Virus record (IMG/VR): IMGVR_UViG_3300044739_000020
Coordinates: 1-43,397 of that record
DNA length: 43,397 nt
Reading direction: 5' to 3' (one strand)
Source of the DNA: a virus
The notes under the pieces: model-generated
Database searches by the model: none
Seen by the model: the letters and a program-made list of their open reading frames with translations, nothing else
What the model was told of the DNA's origin: nothing
Position numbers and translations under genes: made by a program
Part shown: piece after piece, positions 22,995 through 29,797 of the stretch
Position numbering within the stretch: the first letter of the stretch is position 1
Layout: each line of letters opens with the position of its first letter

Positions 22995-23000
22995 GGCGGC

Positions 23001-23252
23001 ATGGCACGAACCCCCCTGTCCCTCCCGTTCAGCGGTCGACTCCTGCGGGCCGAGCGCGAGCGGGCTGGGCTTCTCCAGGAGCAGTTGGCCGAGAAGTGCA
23101 CGCAGGGCGGCTACCCGGTAGTGCGCGCGTCCATCTCCTCGCTGGAGATCGGGCGCGTGATGCCCAGTCCGCCCCTCTTGGCGGCACTGGCCTCGGCCCT
23201 CGGCGTCCAGGTGGACGCGCTGCTCGACGCCGCCGAGGCAGGTGCGGCATGA
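23001..23252 (+). CDS. Small XRE-type regulator (Cro-like)
   Basis: The 83-residue product is almost entirely one helix-turn-helix domain: GRLLRAERERAGLLQEQLAEKC, then RASISSLEIGRVMPSPPLLAALASALG. The ATG at 23001 has no ribosome site and lies 7 bases past a -10 box. In-frame codons upstream to 22956 precede the predicted transcript start. It is the first rightward gene, facing the repressor, so it may act like Cro. The next gene overlaps its stop by 4 bp. Confidence 0.72.
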   Translation: MARTPLSLPFSGRLLRAERERAGLLQEQLAEKCTQGGYPVVRASISSLEIGRVMPSPPLLAALASALGVQVDALLDAAEAGAA

Positions 23253-23470
23253 CCGAGTGGCTCACGACTGCCCAGGCCGCTGCTTGCGCCCACCGGCACG
23301 CCGTCACCATCCGCCGCGCGGCCGAGAGCGGACTCCTGCACGGACACCAGACCGGTTTCCGAGGTCGCTGGCTGTTCAAGCCGGAGGCGGTCGACGCCTG
23401 GGTGACGGGGCTCAACTCCGCCGCCGCGTGCGGCTGCCGCCAGCTCCGCATCCAGAAGCGCGCGGCCTGA
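23249..23470 (+). CDS. Excisionase-like DNA-binding protein
   Basis: The 73-residue product starts at ATG 23249 within the previous stop (ATGA). It has a MerR/Xis-type winged helix: LTTAQAAACAHRHAVTIRRAAESG, then a GHQTGFRGRWLFKPEAVDAWV wing and helix. Proteins of this kind direct integrase toward excision. Coupling to the XRE gene on the lytic side of the switch fits excision on induction. The C-terminal tail holds two cysteines and is basic. Confidence 0.75.
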   Translation: MTEWLTTAQAAACAHRHAVTIRRAAESGLLHGHQTGFRGRWLFKPEAVDAWVTGLNSAAACGCRQLRIQKRAA

Positions 23471-23484
23471 CCCCCCAAGAAAAA

Positions 23485-23506
23485 GGCCCCGGCAGCACCC
23501 GGGGCC
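23485..23506 (-). terminator. Hairpin with a T run on the minus strand
   Basis: GGCCCCGG (23485-23492) pairs with CCGGGGCC (23499-23506). On the minus strand the stem is followed by TTTTTCTT, the classic intrinsic terminator form. It would stop antisense transcripts entering the switch region. On the plus strand it may attenuate transcription into the early genes. Confidence 0.6.
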
Positions 23507-23535
23507 AGCCACCCGAACCACCAAGGAGAGATCGG

Positions 23536-23952
23536 ATGACAACCACCATCGTACAACCCGAGCCCCCGGCCGAGGTCTGGCTCAACGCCTACGCCCAGGC
23601 CGAGGCGGACCTCGATAGCCAGCGACGGTTCCTGGACGCGGTCCGCGAGGGACTGGAAGCCGGGCTGGAGATGCCGTTGCAGGTCTCGCCGTCGGCGCGT
23701 TCCATGACGTTCGCGATCGGCCATATCGGCGCGTTCGTCGCCTGGGCGCAGCACTTCGGCGCGAACGAGGTGCAGGTGATGTCCTCGGACATCTTCACCG
23801 ACACGTACGCGGTGGACACCTGGGTCACGATCGGTGGCAGCGCGAGCCTCCTGATGGGCTCCGTGGCCTCGGACACGCTGCCCATCGGTAGCGCCCTGCA
23901 CGTCGCCGACATCCTCGCCGCGATCTCCCCGGAGACGGCGGTGGCATCGTGA
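23536..23952 (+). CDS. Early protein, paralogue of the gene at 24134
   Basis: The 138-residue product starts at ATG after AAGGAGAG. It begins the long rightward early unit. The second half (IGAFVAWAQHFGANEVQVMSS and on to PIGSALHVADILAAIS) lines up with the C-terminal 100 residues of the product of 24134-24661. The shared pattern suggests a small alpha/beta domain of unknown function. No catalytic motif is visible. Confidence 0.6.
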   Translation: MTTTIVQPEPPAEVWLNAYAQAEADLDSQRRFLDAVREGLEAGLEMPLQVSPSARSMTFAIGHIGAFVAWAQHFGANEVQVMSSDIFTDTYAVDTWVTIGGSASLLMGSVASDTLPIGSALHVADILAAISPETAVAS

Positions 23953-24137
23953 CCGCCCTCCTCCCCGGCCACGTCCTGGCCCCCGAGGTCCAGCACGACG
24001 TCGTCCTCGGCCACGACGTCGCCCCCGGCCTGGAGATCGTGGACGTCGAACTCCCCGACCCCGCCGAACTGCACACCTCCGGGTGTGTCGTGTGGACGTC
24101 GGACAACCCCTGCGACTGCGGGTCGGTGGACCGATGA
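23949..24137 (+). CDS. Small early protein, unknown
   Basis: The 62-residue product starts at a GTG overlapping the previous stop (GTGA). The sequence is rich in Val, Pro, Asp and Glu with three Cys near the end, two of them close together (NPCDCGS). It ends in an ATGA overlap with the next gene. Its only context is its place between two paralogous genes. Confidence 0.5.
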   Translation: MTALLPGHVLAPEVQHDVVLGHDVAPGLEIVDVELPDPAELHTSGCVVWTSDNPCDCGSVDR

Positions 24138-24661
24138 CGAACCACTACATCGAGGCGCAGAAGCTGCTGGCGACCCTGGACATGCTCGACCTGTCGTCGG
24201 TCGAGGACACGTTCGCCGCCGCCCAGGTCCACGCGACCCTGGCTGTGGCCGCCGGGCTGGTGCGGCTGGTCCAGGCGCAGGAGGTGCCGGTGACGGTGCC
24301 CGCCGAGCCGGAGCCCGTGCCGGTGACGGCCGACAAGGGTTTCCCTGCATTGCTCGACGACGTCGCCCAGGGAATCCGCAGCGGACTGGTCGGCAATGTC
24401 GACGTGTCCGCCGACGGCGTACAGGTCTTCGGGGCCGACGTCGCGGGCTGGTTGGAGTGGTGCGCCAGGTACGGGGCGACCACGGCTCGCGTCAACACGA
24501 CGGAGAAGGCCACGCACTACTGGGCCTACCTCGACTTCGCCGGGCTTACCTCGCTCCGCCTCTCCGTCCTGACCGACCCGTCCGACGCCATGCCTGTCGG
24601 CGACGGCGTCGCCCTGGCCGACATCCGCGCCGCTCTCACCTCGACGGAGGTGGCGCGGTGA
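24134..24661 (+). CDS. Early protein, paralogue of the gene at 23536
   Basis: The 175-residue product starts at ATG 24134. An N-terminal helix region (YIEAQKLLATLDMLDLSSVED) is followed by a Val/Pro/Glu linker with EPEPVPV. A 100-residue domain follows (FPALLDDVAQGIRSGLVG to VALADIRAALTS) that resembles the product at 23536-23952 in spacing, for example VAGWLEWCARYGATTARV against IGAFVAWAQHFGANEVQV. A local duplication with divergence is likely. Function is unknown. Confidence 0.6.
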   Translation: MTNHYIEAQKLLATLDMLDLSSVEDTFAAAQVHATLAVAAGLVRLVQAQEVPVTVPAEPEPVPVTADKGFPALLDDVAQGIRSGLVGNVDVSADGVQVFGADVAGWLEWCARYGATTARVNTTEKATHYWAYLDFAGLTSLRLSVLTDPSDAMPVGDGVALADIRAALTSTEVAR

Positions 24662-24921
24662 AGCTCACCATCACCCGGGTTGCCGTCAGCGCCGACGTGT
24701 CCGACGTCCCCGACCTGCGAGACTCGACCGGCCGCTATGCGACCCCCGGTCGCATCGGGGTGATCGCGCCGCACGGCGATTGGCCAACGGTTGTCGACGT
24801 GTACGACACCGACGGCTACGTGATCCGATCGTGGGGTAGGAGTGACGCGAGCCAGCTCGCCGACGCCCCGCAGTGGGTGCAGGAAGCCGCAGCTCAGCTC
24901 CTGGCGGAGGTGACCCGGTGA
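24658..24921 (+). CDS. Small early protein, unknown
   Basis: The 87-residue product starts at GTG, overlapping the previous stop (GTGA). It has an alternating strand pattern (LTITRVAVSADVSDVPDL), then a WPTVVDVYDTDGYVIRSWG stretch and a C-terminal helix (WVQEAAAQLLAEV). It may be a small alpha/beta protein. No family is recognised. Confidence 0.5.
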   Translation: MKLTITRVAVSADVSDVPDLRDSTGRYATPGRIGVIAPHGDWPTVVDVYDTDGYVIRSWGRSDASQLADAPQWVQEAAAQLLAEVTR

Positions 24922-25118
24922 TGGCACACGCAGCCTTCACCCGCTGGGAGGCCAGTGAGTCGCCCCGGGTCCCGCCCGGTCAGGCCGCCGCCGCCCAGCT
25001 CCGCACCGAGGTCGACGCCCTGCTGGCCGCTCGCGCTCTCACCCCGGGCTCGACGCCTCCGGTGTCCGGGACGAACCGGCTCCTCGCCGCTGTCCAGCGG
25101 ATCGGGGGTGTCCGGTGA
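24921..25118 (+). CDS. Small early protein, unknown
   Basis: The 65-residue product is read from the ATG at 24921, whose A is the last base of the previous stop; a GTG three bases earlier is equally possible. It is Ala/Pro rich with a helix QLRTEVDALLAARAL. It ends in GGVR, and its last bases (TCGGGGGTGTCCGGTGA) are repeated exactly at the end of the next gene, a sign of local duplication at the gene junction. Confidence 0.45.
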   Translation: MAHAAFTRWEASESPRVPPGQAAAAQLRTEVDALLAARALTPGSTPPVSGTNRLLAAVQRIGGVR

Positions 25119-25462
25119 CCGCCGTCCTGGAGTTGACCGCCACCCGCATCGAGGCGAACCACCGGCTCCCCGCGGCCCGTCCGATCCTGGAGTGGCTGGC
25201 CCACATCCTGCTGCGGCCCTTCGCAATCGACCGGCCCCGGGCTCACGCCGCCGGTCACCGGTACCGCACGCAGGGTCCGCGGCTGGTCCTGGCCGACGCC
25301 CTCGGCCACCTGGCCCACGCCGTGGTCCGGCTGGCCTTCGGCGCGGTGATCGACCTGATCGACCGGGACCGGGACCTGTCCCGCCTGATCCTGGCACACG
25401 CCGCCGGGTGGGGACTCACGGCCGGGCTCAGCGTCGCACTCCTCGTCGGGGGTGTCCGGTGA
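25115..25462 (+). CDS. Early protein with a C-terminal hydrophobic segment
   Basis: The 115-residue product starts at GTG overlapping the previous stop. The first 85 residues are helical with many Arg and His. The last 25 (LAHAAGWGLTAGLSVALLVGG) are hydrophobic and could span or insert in the membrane. The 17 bases at its 3' end match those at the end of the preceding gene. Function is unknown. Confidence 0.5.
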   Translation: MTAVLELTATRIEANHRLPAARPILEWLAHILLRPFAIDRPRAHAAGHRYRTQGPRLVLADALGHLAHAVVRLAFGAVIDLIDRDRDLSRLILAHAAGWGLTAGLSVALLVGGVR

Positions 25463-25749
25463 TCGTCAACCCGCTTGAGGTCGCTCTCGCCGCCGCGATC
25501 CAGGACAGCGAATGGCGCCCCGTGCCCCTCGGCGCGCTCGGGTTCGCCGTGGCCGCCGACCGCCGGTTGGGCGACGGCTACACCGCCCGCGTCACCGGCA
25601 ACACCCGCACCTGGTGGTGGGACGCCTGGCACGACGGCACCCAGATCGGGCCGAAGACCCGGACCGTGGCCGACGCCCGGACCGGAATGCGGGCCGCCAT
25701 GCGCCGCATCGCCGAGCACCGGGGCATCGAACAGGGGGTCTCGGCATGA
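25459..25749 (+). CDS. Small early protein, unknown
   Basis: The 96-residue product starts at GTG in a GTGA overlap. It holds an amphipathic N-terminal helix (LEVALAAAIQDSEW), a strand region, then a TRTWWWDAWHDGTQIGP stretch rich in Trp, and a C-terminal basic helix. The Trp cluster suggests a small folded domain. No known family is recognised. Confidence 0.5.
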   Translation: MIVNPLEVALAAAIQDSEWRPVPLGALGFAVAADRRLGDGYTARVTGNTRTWWWDAWHDGTQIGPKTRTVADARTGMRAAMRRIAEHRGIEQGVSA

Positions 25750-25895
25750 ACACCCTCCGCACCGTGGCCCTCCTGGCCGGGATCACCTTCCTCGCCTACG
25801 GCCTGGGCCTGTACCTCGCCATCGCCCAGGGCGTCCACGAGGAGTGGGTCGCGCCGGTCGCTCACCGCAACCCGCCGTGGGGTGACCCCCGATGA
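25746..25895 (+). CDS. Very small membrane protein
   Basis: The 49-residue product starts at ATG in an ATGA overlap. Residues 3-27 form one membrane helix (TLRTVALLAGITFLAYGLGLYLAIA), with a short hydrophilic tail. It lies next to another early gene with an N-terminal membrane helix. Function is unknown. Confidence 0.5.
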   Translation: MNTLRTVALLAGITFLAYGLGLYLAIAQGVHEEWVAPVAHRNPPWGDPR

Positions 25896-26137
25896 CCATC
25901 ACCACCGCGCTCACCGCGGCGATCCCCACCCTGGCGGTGCTGTGGATCCTGGCCGCGCTGGCCCGCCCGGTCCGCCCGCGTCCGTCCGTCCGCCGGTGCC
26001 GCCACTGCGGCTCCATGAACTGCGAGACCCCGGACCTGTGTGACGGCACCGCCGCGTTCGACGCGGGCCTGCACGACCCCAACTCCGGCTGGCGTGCGCT
26101 GGCCACCCCACCGACCGACCACCGAGGGAACCCGTGA
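25892..26137 (+). CDS. Membrane-anchored small protein with Cys/His motif
   Basis: The 81-residue product starts at ATG in an ATGA overlap. The N-terminal 23 residues (TITTALTAAIPTLAVLWILAAL) form a membrane helix. It is followed by a basic stop-transfer segment and then CRHCGSMNCETPDLC, which could bind one metal. Orientation by charge would put the Cys motif inside. Function is unknown. Confidence 0.5.
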   Translation: MTITTALTAAIPTLAVLWILAALARPVRPRPSVRRCRHCGSMNCETPDLCDGTAAFDAGLHDPNSGWRALATPPTDHRGNP

Positions 26138-26535
26138 AGCACCTGTGGGAGATCGACCACCCGTACTACGGCGCCGAGGGCTACGTCAATGAGGCTGAGT
26201 CGTTCGCCGAGCTGCGCGAGATCGTCGACAGAAGCGACGAGGACTACAACCCGGTCGTCCGCTGGGACTGGGCGGATTACTCCCAGCCCCACCACGACGA
26301 CCTGTTCCTGGAAGGCGAAGACCGCAGCAAGGAGACGTTCACCGTCTACCTGATCATGCCCAGGAAGAACGGCCGGGCCTGGAGCGTCACCTGCCCGATC
26401 GCCAAGGAGCAGGAGCCCGAAGTCCTGGAGTGGCTCAGGGGTCCCCGCGTCCTCGGTTACCTCCGGACGCTGTGGGAGCCGCTGCTGGACGGCGTCGAGA
26501 TCGCCAAGGCCGACGCGGAGGCCCCCCGTGGCTGA
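26134..26535 (+). CDS. Acidic early protein, unknown
   Basis: The 133-residue product starts at GTG in a GTGA overlap. It is acidic and aromatic (DHPYYGAEGYVNEAESFAE, RWDWADYSQPHHDD) with a strand segment ETFTVYLIMPRKNGRAWSV near residue 75. The low pI and aromatic content recall proteins that mimic DNA or bind host factors, but this is speculation. No family is recognised. Confidence 0.5.
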   Translation: MKHLWEIDHPYYGAEGYVNEAESFAELREIVDRSDEDYNPVVRWDWADYSQPHHDDLFLEGEDRSKETFTVYLIMPRKNGRAWSVTCPIAKEQEPEVLEWLRGPRVLGYLRTLWEPLLDGVEIAKADAEAPRG

Positions 26536-26737
26536 ATTCTCGACCCGCGAGGTGACCACGACCTGCCGCGAGTACGTGCTGATCTCCCCAACGAATTGGG
26601 CCGAGGTGTCCAAGGTGCTCACGGCCGTGCAGGACGAGCTTCCCAGCGACGCCTCGGATAACCACGTCACCGTGACCGGCACCGACGAGGAGATCGTCTT
26701 CTCCTTCGAGACCAACCGTGAGGTGTCCCGTGGCTGA
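26528..26737 (+). CDS. Small early protein, paralogue of the gene at 28152
   Basis: The 69-residue product starts at GTG inside the end of the previous gene. It reads FSTREVTTTCREYVLISPTN, then a helix EVSKVLTAVQDELPS, then VTVTGTDEEIVFSFE. The product of 28152-28352 has the same strand-helix-strand plan with REVTIRRIEYSLPAS, EIRKLINGVNQEL and SVTADDERITFWWE. The two look like a duplicated gene. Function is unknown. Confidence 0.55.
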   Translation: MAEFSTREVTTTCREYVLISPTNWAEVSKVLTAVQDELPSDASDNHVTVTGTDEEIVFSFETNREVSRG

Positions 26738-26981
26738 GATCGAGATCAGTGGGGAGGCCCTGGACGCCGCCGATAAGGCGCTCTCCGGCACCGGCCTGAA
26801 CCTCCAGGACGTCGAGCGCGCACTGGAGGCCGCCGCGCCCCTGATCGTCGCGGACGAGCTGGAGCGGCTGGTCCGCAAGCTCCACGACGAGGACCCGCTG
26901 CCCGTGCGCGCGTCCCGGACCGCACTGGACGTGATCGTGGCCATGTCGGAGCGCGCCGCCGAACTCCGGGGAGGCGCGTGA
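26730..26981 (+). CDS. Small early helical protein
   Basis: The 83-residue product starts at GTG overlapping the previous gene by 8 bp. It is mostly helical. The segment VERALEAAAPLIVADELERLV resembles LAYEALKLIAPLLAERDAEI in the product of 28345-28701, a common pattern in actinophage early proteins. Together with the upstream gene it looks like a two-gene module copied again at 28152-28701. Confidence 0.5.
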   Translation: MAEIEISGEALDAADKALSGTGLNLQDVERALEAAAPLIVADELERLVRKLHDEDPLPVRASRTALDVIVAMSERAAELRGGA

Positions 26982-27358
26982 TGCCGATCATCAAGCACCC
27001 CACCCGCACATGGGTGGCCACGGACTGTACCGAGGTCCGGGCCACCCCGAACATGATCGCCACCTACATCGACGGCCGTCCGCTTGGCGAGCTGCTCGGC
27101 GCCGACGCAGCCCGCCGTCTGGCGTCGGCCCTGTTGACGGCGGCGAACTGGGTCGACGAGCGGAGTGACCGCGCCTTGCCCGCTGAGCGAACCGGCGTCC
27201 CTCCGGGCGAGCATCAGGCCCGGTTGGCGGAACTGGACCTGCTCATCTCATGGCTGATGGATGGACTGGAGTCTGCGTCTGGCGCGGACGCGGACGTCGT
27301 CCGGTCGATCGTCCGGGGCGTAACCGCGCGCCGCGAGGAGGTGGCCACCGATGGCTGA
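26978..27358 (+). CDS. Early protein, unknown
   Basis: The 126-residue product starts at GTG 26978 (or the adjacent ATG 26981) in an overlap with the previous stop. It has a beta-type N-terminal part (HPTRTWVATDCTEVRATPNM), a helix (GADAARRLASALLTAANWV), and a C-terminal helix pair. No domain is recognised. The next ATG lies 8 bases before its end. Confidence 0.5.
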   Translation: MMPIIKHPTRTWVATDCTEVRATPNMIATYIDGRPLGELLGADAARRLASALLTAANWVDERSDRALPAERTGVPPGEHQARLAELDLLISWLMDGLESASGADADVVRSIVRGVTARREEVATDG

Positions 27359-27656
27359 GGGGTACACCGGTTGGTACGTCCGCTGTGATGAGCCGGGCTG
27401 CACCGAGGTGAGCGGGAATCCTGACGGGCGTTGGGGGGCTGAGGCTGAGGGATGGACGTTCCGTAGGCGACTGGACGGCCACCGGGCGACACGGGGTGGG
27501 AAGGACTACTGCCCAGCTCATCGCCGCGAGGTGGTGGCCTACCCACGGTGCGCCGTCTGCGGGCAGGTCAAGAGAGATCACTACTGGACCAGGCAGCACC
27601 CGACCCACTTTGTGTGGATCTCCCCGGACGCCCGGAAGGTGGCCACCGATGCCTGA
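27351..27656 (+). CDS. Zinc-ribbon-like early protein
   Basis: The 101-residue product starts at ATG after GAGGAGG. It has a CDEPGC pair, then C..H in YCPAHRRE, then CAVCGQ and a final H-rich strand. Two Cys/His clusters of this kind suggest one or two zinc-binding ribbons, common in small phage regulators. The segment WTFRRRLDGH between them is basic. Function is unknown. Confidence 0.55.
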   Translation: MAEGYTGWYVRCDEPGCTEVSGNPDGRWGAEAEGWTFRRRLDGHRATRGGKDYCPAHRREVVAYPRCAVCGQVKRDHYWTRQHPTHFVWISPDARKVATDA

Positions 27657-28152
27657 CCCCACCCCCGTTGGAGCGTCGACCGACGATTCCAACACCGAGG
27701 CCCCCACCGTTGGGGGCCAGCCGAAGGAGACCCCATGCCCTGCCCCCGCAAATGCCCTGACGGCGAGTGCTACTGCCCTGACGGCAGCGAGCCGCGCTGG
27801 TGCGGCCACGGACCCGGAGGCGACTGCCGCGCGTGCGGAGGCTGCTACGCCTGCGACGGATGCCACTGCGGCGAGGACTGACCTGGCCGCCGAGATCCGG
27901 GAGTGGCTGAACCAAGGCTGGCGCCACGAGATCAGCTGCGGAGGCTTCCGCCTCGGCGTCCTGAGTGGTGCCGAGCCCCCCTGCAACTGCCACCTCGGTG
28001 ACGCCGTCCGCGCCCTCCGGGCCGTGTTGGAGGAGCACCGGCCCGCATACGAGTCCGATCGGCACAACCAGCAGGTGTGCGAGTGCACCGACCTCTACCC
28101 CTGCCCCACGGTCCGTGCCATTCACACCGCCCTGATCGGCGGTGAGGGGTGA
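27649..28152 (+). CDS. Early protein with a low-complexity front overlapping a Cys-rich ORF
   Basis: The 167-residue frame starts at ATG 27649, overlapping the previous stop by 8 bp. Residues 1-80 are Ala/Thr/Pro rich and look unfolded, exactly where another ORF (27735-27881) occupies a different frame. Residues 81-167 (AAEIREWLNQGWRHEISCGGF, then CNCHLGDAVRALRAVLEEH and CECTDLYPCPTV) look like a real small domain with paired Cys. No ATG or GTG lies between 27735 and 27880 in this frame, so the long start is kept. Confidence 0.5.
   Translation: MPDPTPVGASTDDSNTEAPTVGGQPKETPCPAPANALTASATALTAASRAGAATDPEATAARAEAATPATDATAARTDLAAEIREWLNQGWRHEISCGGFRLGVLSGAEPPCNCHLGDAVRALRAVLEEHRPAYESDRHNQQVCECTDLYPCPTVRAIHTALIGGEG
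27735..27881 (+). CDS. Nested Cys-rich miniprotein
   Basis: The 48-residue product has 11 cysteines, in a row of CP, CYC, CRACGGC, YAC and CHC motifs. It starts at ATG with AAGGAG 6 bases upstream (27723-27728). It lies wholly inside the 167-residue ORF in another frame. The good ribosome site and the regular Cys spacing make it likely to be made and to bind metal or form disulfides. The overlapping frame shows only low-complexity sequence there, as expected if this ORF is the constrained one. Confidence 0.6.
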   Translation: MPCPRKCPDGECYCPDGSEPRWCGHGPGGDCRACGGCYACDGCHCGED

Positions 28153-28352
28153 TGGCCGACTACATCCGTCGCGAGGTCACGATCCGCCGGATCGAGTACT
28201 CCCTCCCGGCCAGCACCACCATCGGGGAGATCCGCAAGCTGATCAACGGGGTCAACCAGGAACTCGGTGACCCCGCCGGGTGGGACGACGCCGCCAGCGT
28301 CACCGCCGACGACGAGCGCATCACGTTCTGGTGGGAGGTCCGCGATGCCTGA
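28152..28352 (+). CDS. Small early protein, paralogue of the gene at 26528
   Basis: The 66-residue product starts at ATG 28152 on the last base of the previous stop; a GTG three bases earlier is possible. It has the strand-helix-strand plan of the 26528-26737 product (YIRREVTIRRIEYSLPAS, EIRKLINGVNQEL, ERITFWWEV). The two genes are each followed by a helical-protein gene, so a two-gene unit may have been duplicated. Confidence 0.55.
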   Translation: MADYIRREVTIRRIEYSLPASTTIGEIRKLINGVNQELGDPAGWDDAASVTADDERITFWWEVRDA

Positions 28353-28701
28353 CGACCCCCGCACCGCCCAGCTCCGGAACGCCCTGGTGTCCGCGATCAC
28401 CCATCGGGTGATCAACGACCCGGAGGCCGCTCCGGACGAGCTGGCGTACGAAGCACTGAAGTTGATCGCTCCCCTGCTGGCTGAGCGGGACGCCGAGATC
28501 CAGCGGCTCACCGCCGGTCTGTCCGGGCACCGGCTGGTCGTCGAAAGCTACCAGGGGCTCCTCAAGCATCTGGAGAGCGAGCGGGACCAAGCGCGCGCCG
28601 AGGCGGACGTGGCCGTGAAGCAGGCCTGGACCACCCGGCAGGAACTGGTCCGGGTCAAGGCCCTCGCCGCCCTCTGCCCCGCACCCGGGGAGGGGACGTG
28701 A
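28345..28701 (+). CDS. Coiled-coil early protein
   Basis: The 118-residue product starts at ATG inside the previous gene's end. It is almost all helix. The stretch LAERDAEIQRLTAGLSGH and the later HLESERDQARAEADVAVKQ have heptad-like spacing, so a coiled coil is likely. The N-terminal part shares a pattern with the 26730 product. Function is unknown. Confidence 0.55.
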   Translation: MPDDPRTAQLRNALVSAITHRVINDPEAAPDELAYEALKLIAPLLAERDAEIQRLTAGLSGHRLVVESYQGLLKHLESERDQARAEADVAVKQAWTTRQELVRVKALAALCPAPGEGT

Positions 28702-29051
28702 CCGAGCCCATCCCCGTGAAGGTGACGCGCTACCTGTGCCCGCATTGCCGCCGTGGGCACAGCAAGCAGGCGCGCGCCCGCGACCACATCCAGCGCTGCT
28801 GGGACAACCCGGGGGCGCGCGGGTGCCGGACCTGCGAGCACTTCGAGCCGTACGAGATGGACTGCTGGCGCTCGGGTAGTGGTGAGCACCCGGAGCGGTG
28901 CCGACTCGGGATTGCTCTGCCCGAGTCCGAGCGGGGAGGCACGACCCTCGCCGTCAACTGCCCTTCGTGGGACGGCTACTTCGACCCGGGCGGGTCCGCG
29001 TTCGGCCACGACACCCACCGCTGCCACCTCCAGGAGCCCACCCATGACTGA
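28698..29051 (+). CDS. Cys/His-rich early protein (zinc-binding type)
   Basis: The 117-residue product starts at GTG in a GTGA overlap. It has a first finger-like motif CPHCRRGHSKQARARDH..C (residues 14-34), then CRTCEHF, then single cysteines in DCWRS, RCRLG and NCPSW. The pattern suggests two metal sites. It could bind nucleic acid, but no known family is recognised. Confidence 0.55.
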   Translation: MTEPIPVKVTRYLCPHCRRGHSKQARARDHIQRCWDNPGARGCRTCEHFEPYEMDCWRSGSGEHPERCRLGIALPESERGGTTLAVNCPSWDGYFDPGGSAFGHDTHRCHLQEPTHD

Positions 29052-29427
29052 ACCCTCCCGTGTCCGCGCCGAGATCCTCGCGAGGCTGATCGACGCCTCC
29101 ACTCAGTGGGACGAGCGGACCGGGGACGAGCCCACCAGCCAGCCATACCTGGAGTACCTCGCCGAGTCGGTCGAGGACCTGTGGGACACCTGGCATCACG
29201 AGGTCGTCATCCCGCTCCGGAACGACGTCGCCGCCCTCCGCCAGCAGGTCGTCCAGGAGGTCACCGAGATCATCGCTGGACCCACCACCGGCGACCGTAT
29301 GGCCGGAGTCCACCGCGTGCTGGTATTGGAGGGCTGGCGGAAGATCGCCGAACAGGTGATCTCCGCCGTACAGGCATCCCGCCACTGCACCGAGCTGGAG
29401 CCCCTGGTCGACGCTGGGGAGGCGTGA
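29044..29427 (+). CDS. Early helical protein, unknown
   Basis: The 127-residue product starts at ATG 29044 inside the previous gene's end. It is helical and acidic: EILARLIDASTQWDERTGDE, then LEYLAESVEDLWDTWHHEVV and a C-terminal pair of helices. The absence of Cys or catalytic motifs gives no clue to function. It joins the next gene by a one-base overlap. Confidence 0.5.
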   Translation: MTEPSRVRAEILARLIDASTQWDERTGDEPTSQPYLEYLAESVEDLWDTWHHEVVIPLRNDVAALRQQVVQEVTEIIAGPTTGDRMAGVHRVLVLEGWRKIAEQVISAVQASRHCTELEPLVDAGEA

Positions 29428-29585
29428 TGGCGTCGCGATGGCGAGTCGAGGCCACGGACAAGGCCCTGGACATCCTGGGATCCGCCGACGCACCACCCGC
29501 GTCGGGGATGTCGCCCGGCCCCGAACGGACGCTGGCCGAGGTCCGCGAGGCTGTGGACCGGGACCTGCCGAGGTGGTCGTCATGA
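29427..29585 (+). CDS. Very small early protein
   Basis: The 52-residue product starts at ATG 29427 on the last base of the previous stop. It is polar with two short helices (WRVEATDKALDILGSA and ERTLAEVREAVDRDL). Overlap with the next ATG (ATGA) keeps it in the coupled series. Function is unknown. Confidence 0.45.
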   Translation: MASRWRVEATDKALDILGSADAPPASGMSPGPERTLAEVREAVDRDLPRWSS

Positions 29586-29797
29586 ACGTCCCGCTCAACG
29601 GTGCGAAGTGCATCTGGTGCGGCGAGCCCGCCAACCACATGACCATCCGGCAAGTCCCGGAGGGCACCATCCGGGAGGTCCACCACCTCGACGGGTCCGC
29701 CGTGTGCCGCTGGACCATCAACAAGATCACCCCCGAGGTCGCCCGGGAGATCGCCGAGGACGTCCGGATCGAACGCATGCTGGACGCGGCGTCATGA
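29582..29797 (+). CDS. Small protein with a CxxC motif
   Basis: The 71-residue product starts at ATG in an ATGA overlap. It has CIWCGEPANHMTIRQ near the start and VCRWTINKITPEVA later, so a single metal site of C2-H-C type is possible. The C-terminal half is one helix. It sits directly before the recombination genes and could be their accessory factor. Confidence 0.5.
   Translation: MNVPLNGAKCIWCGEPANHMTIRQVPEGTIREVHHLDGSAVCRWTINKITPEVAREIAEDVRIERMLDAAS

Noticed and set aside
22949-23470. 173-codon frame for the excisionase-like gene
   Set aside because: The first 100 codons are out-of-frame reading of the XRE gene; ATG 23249 in the ATGA overlap is the clear start.
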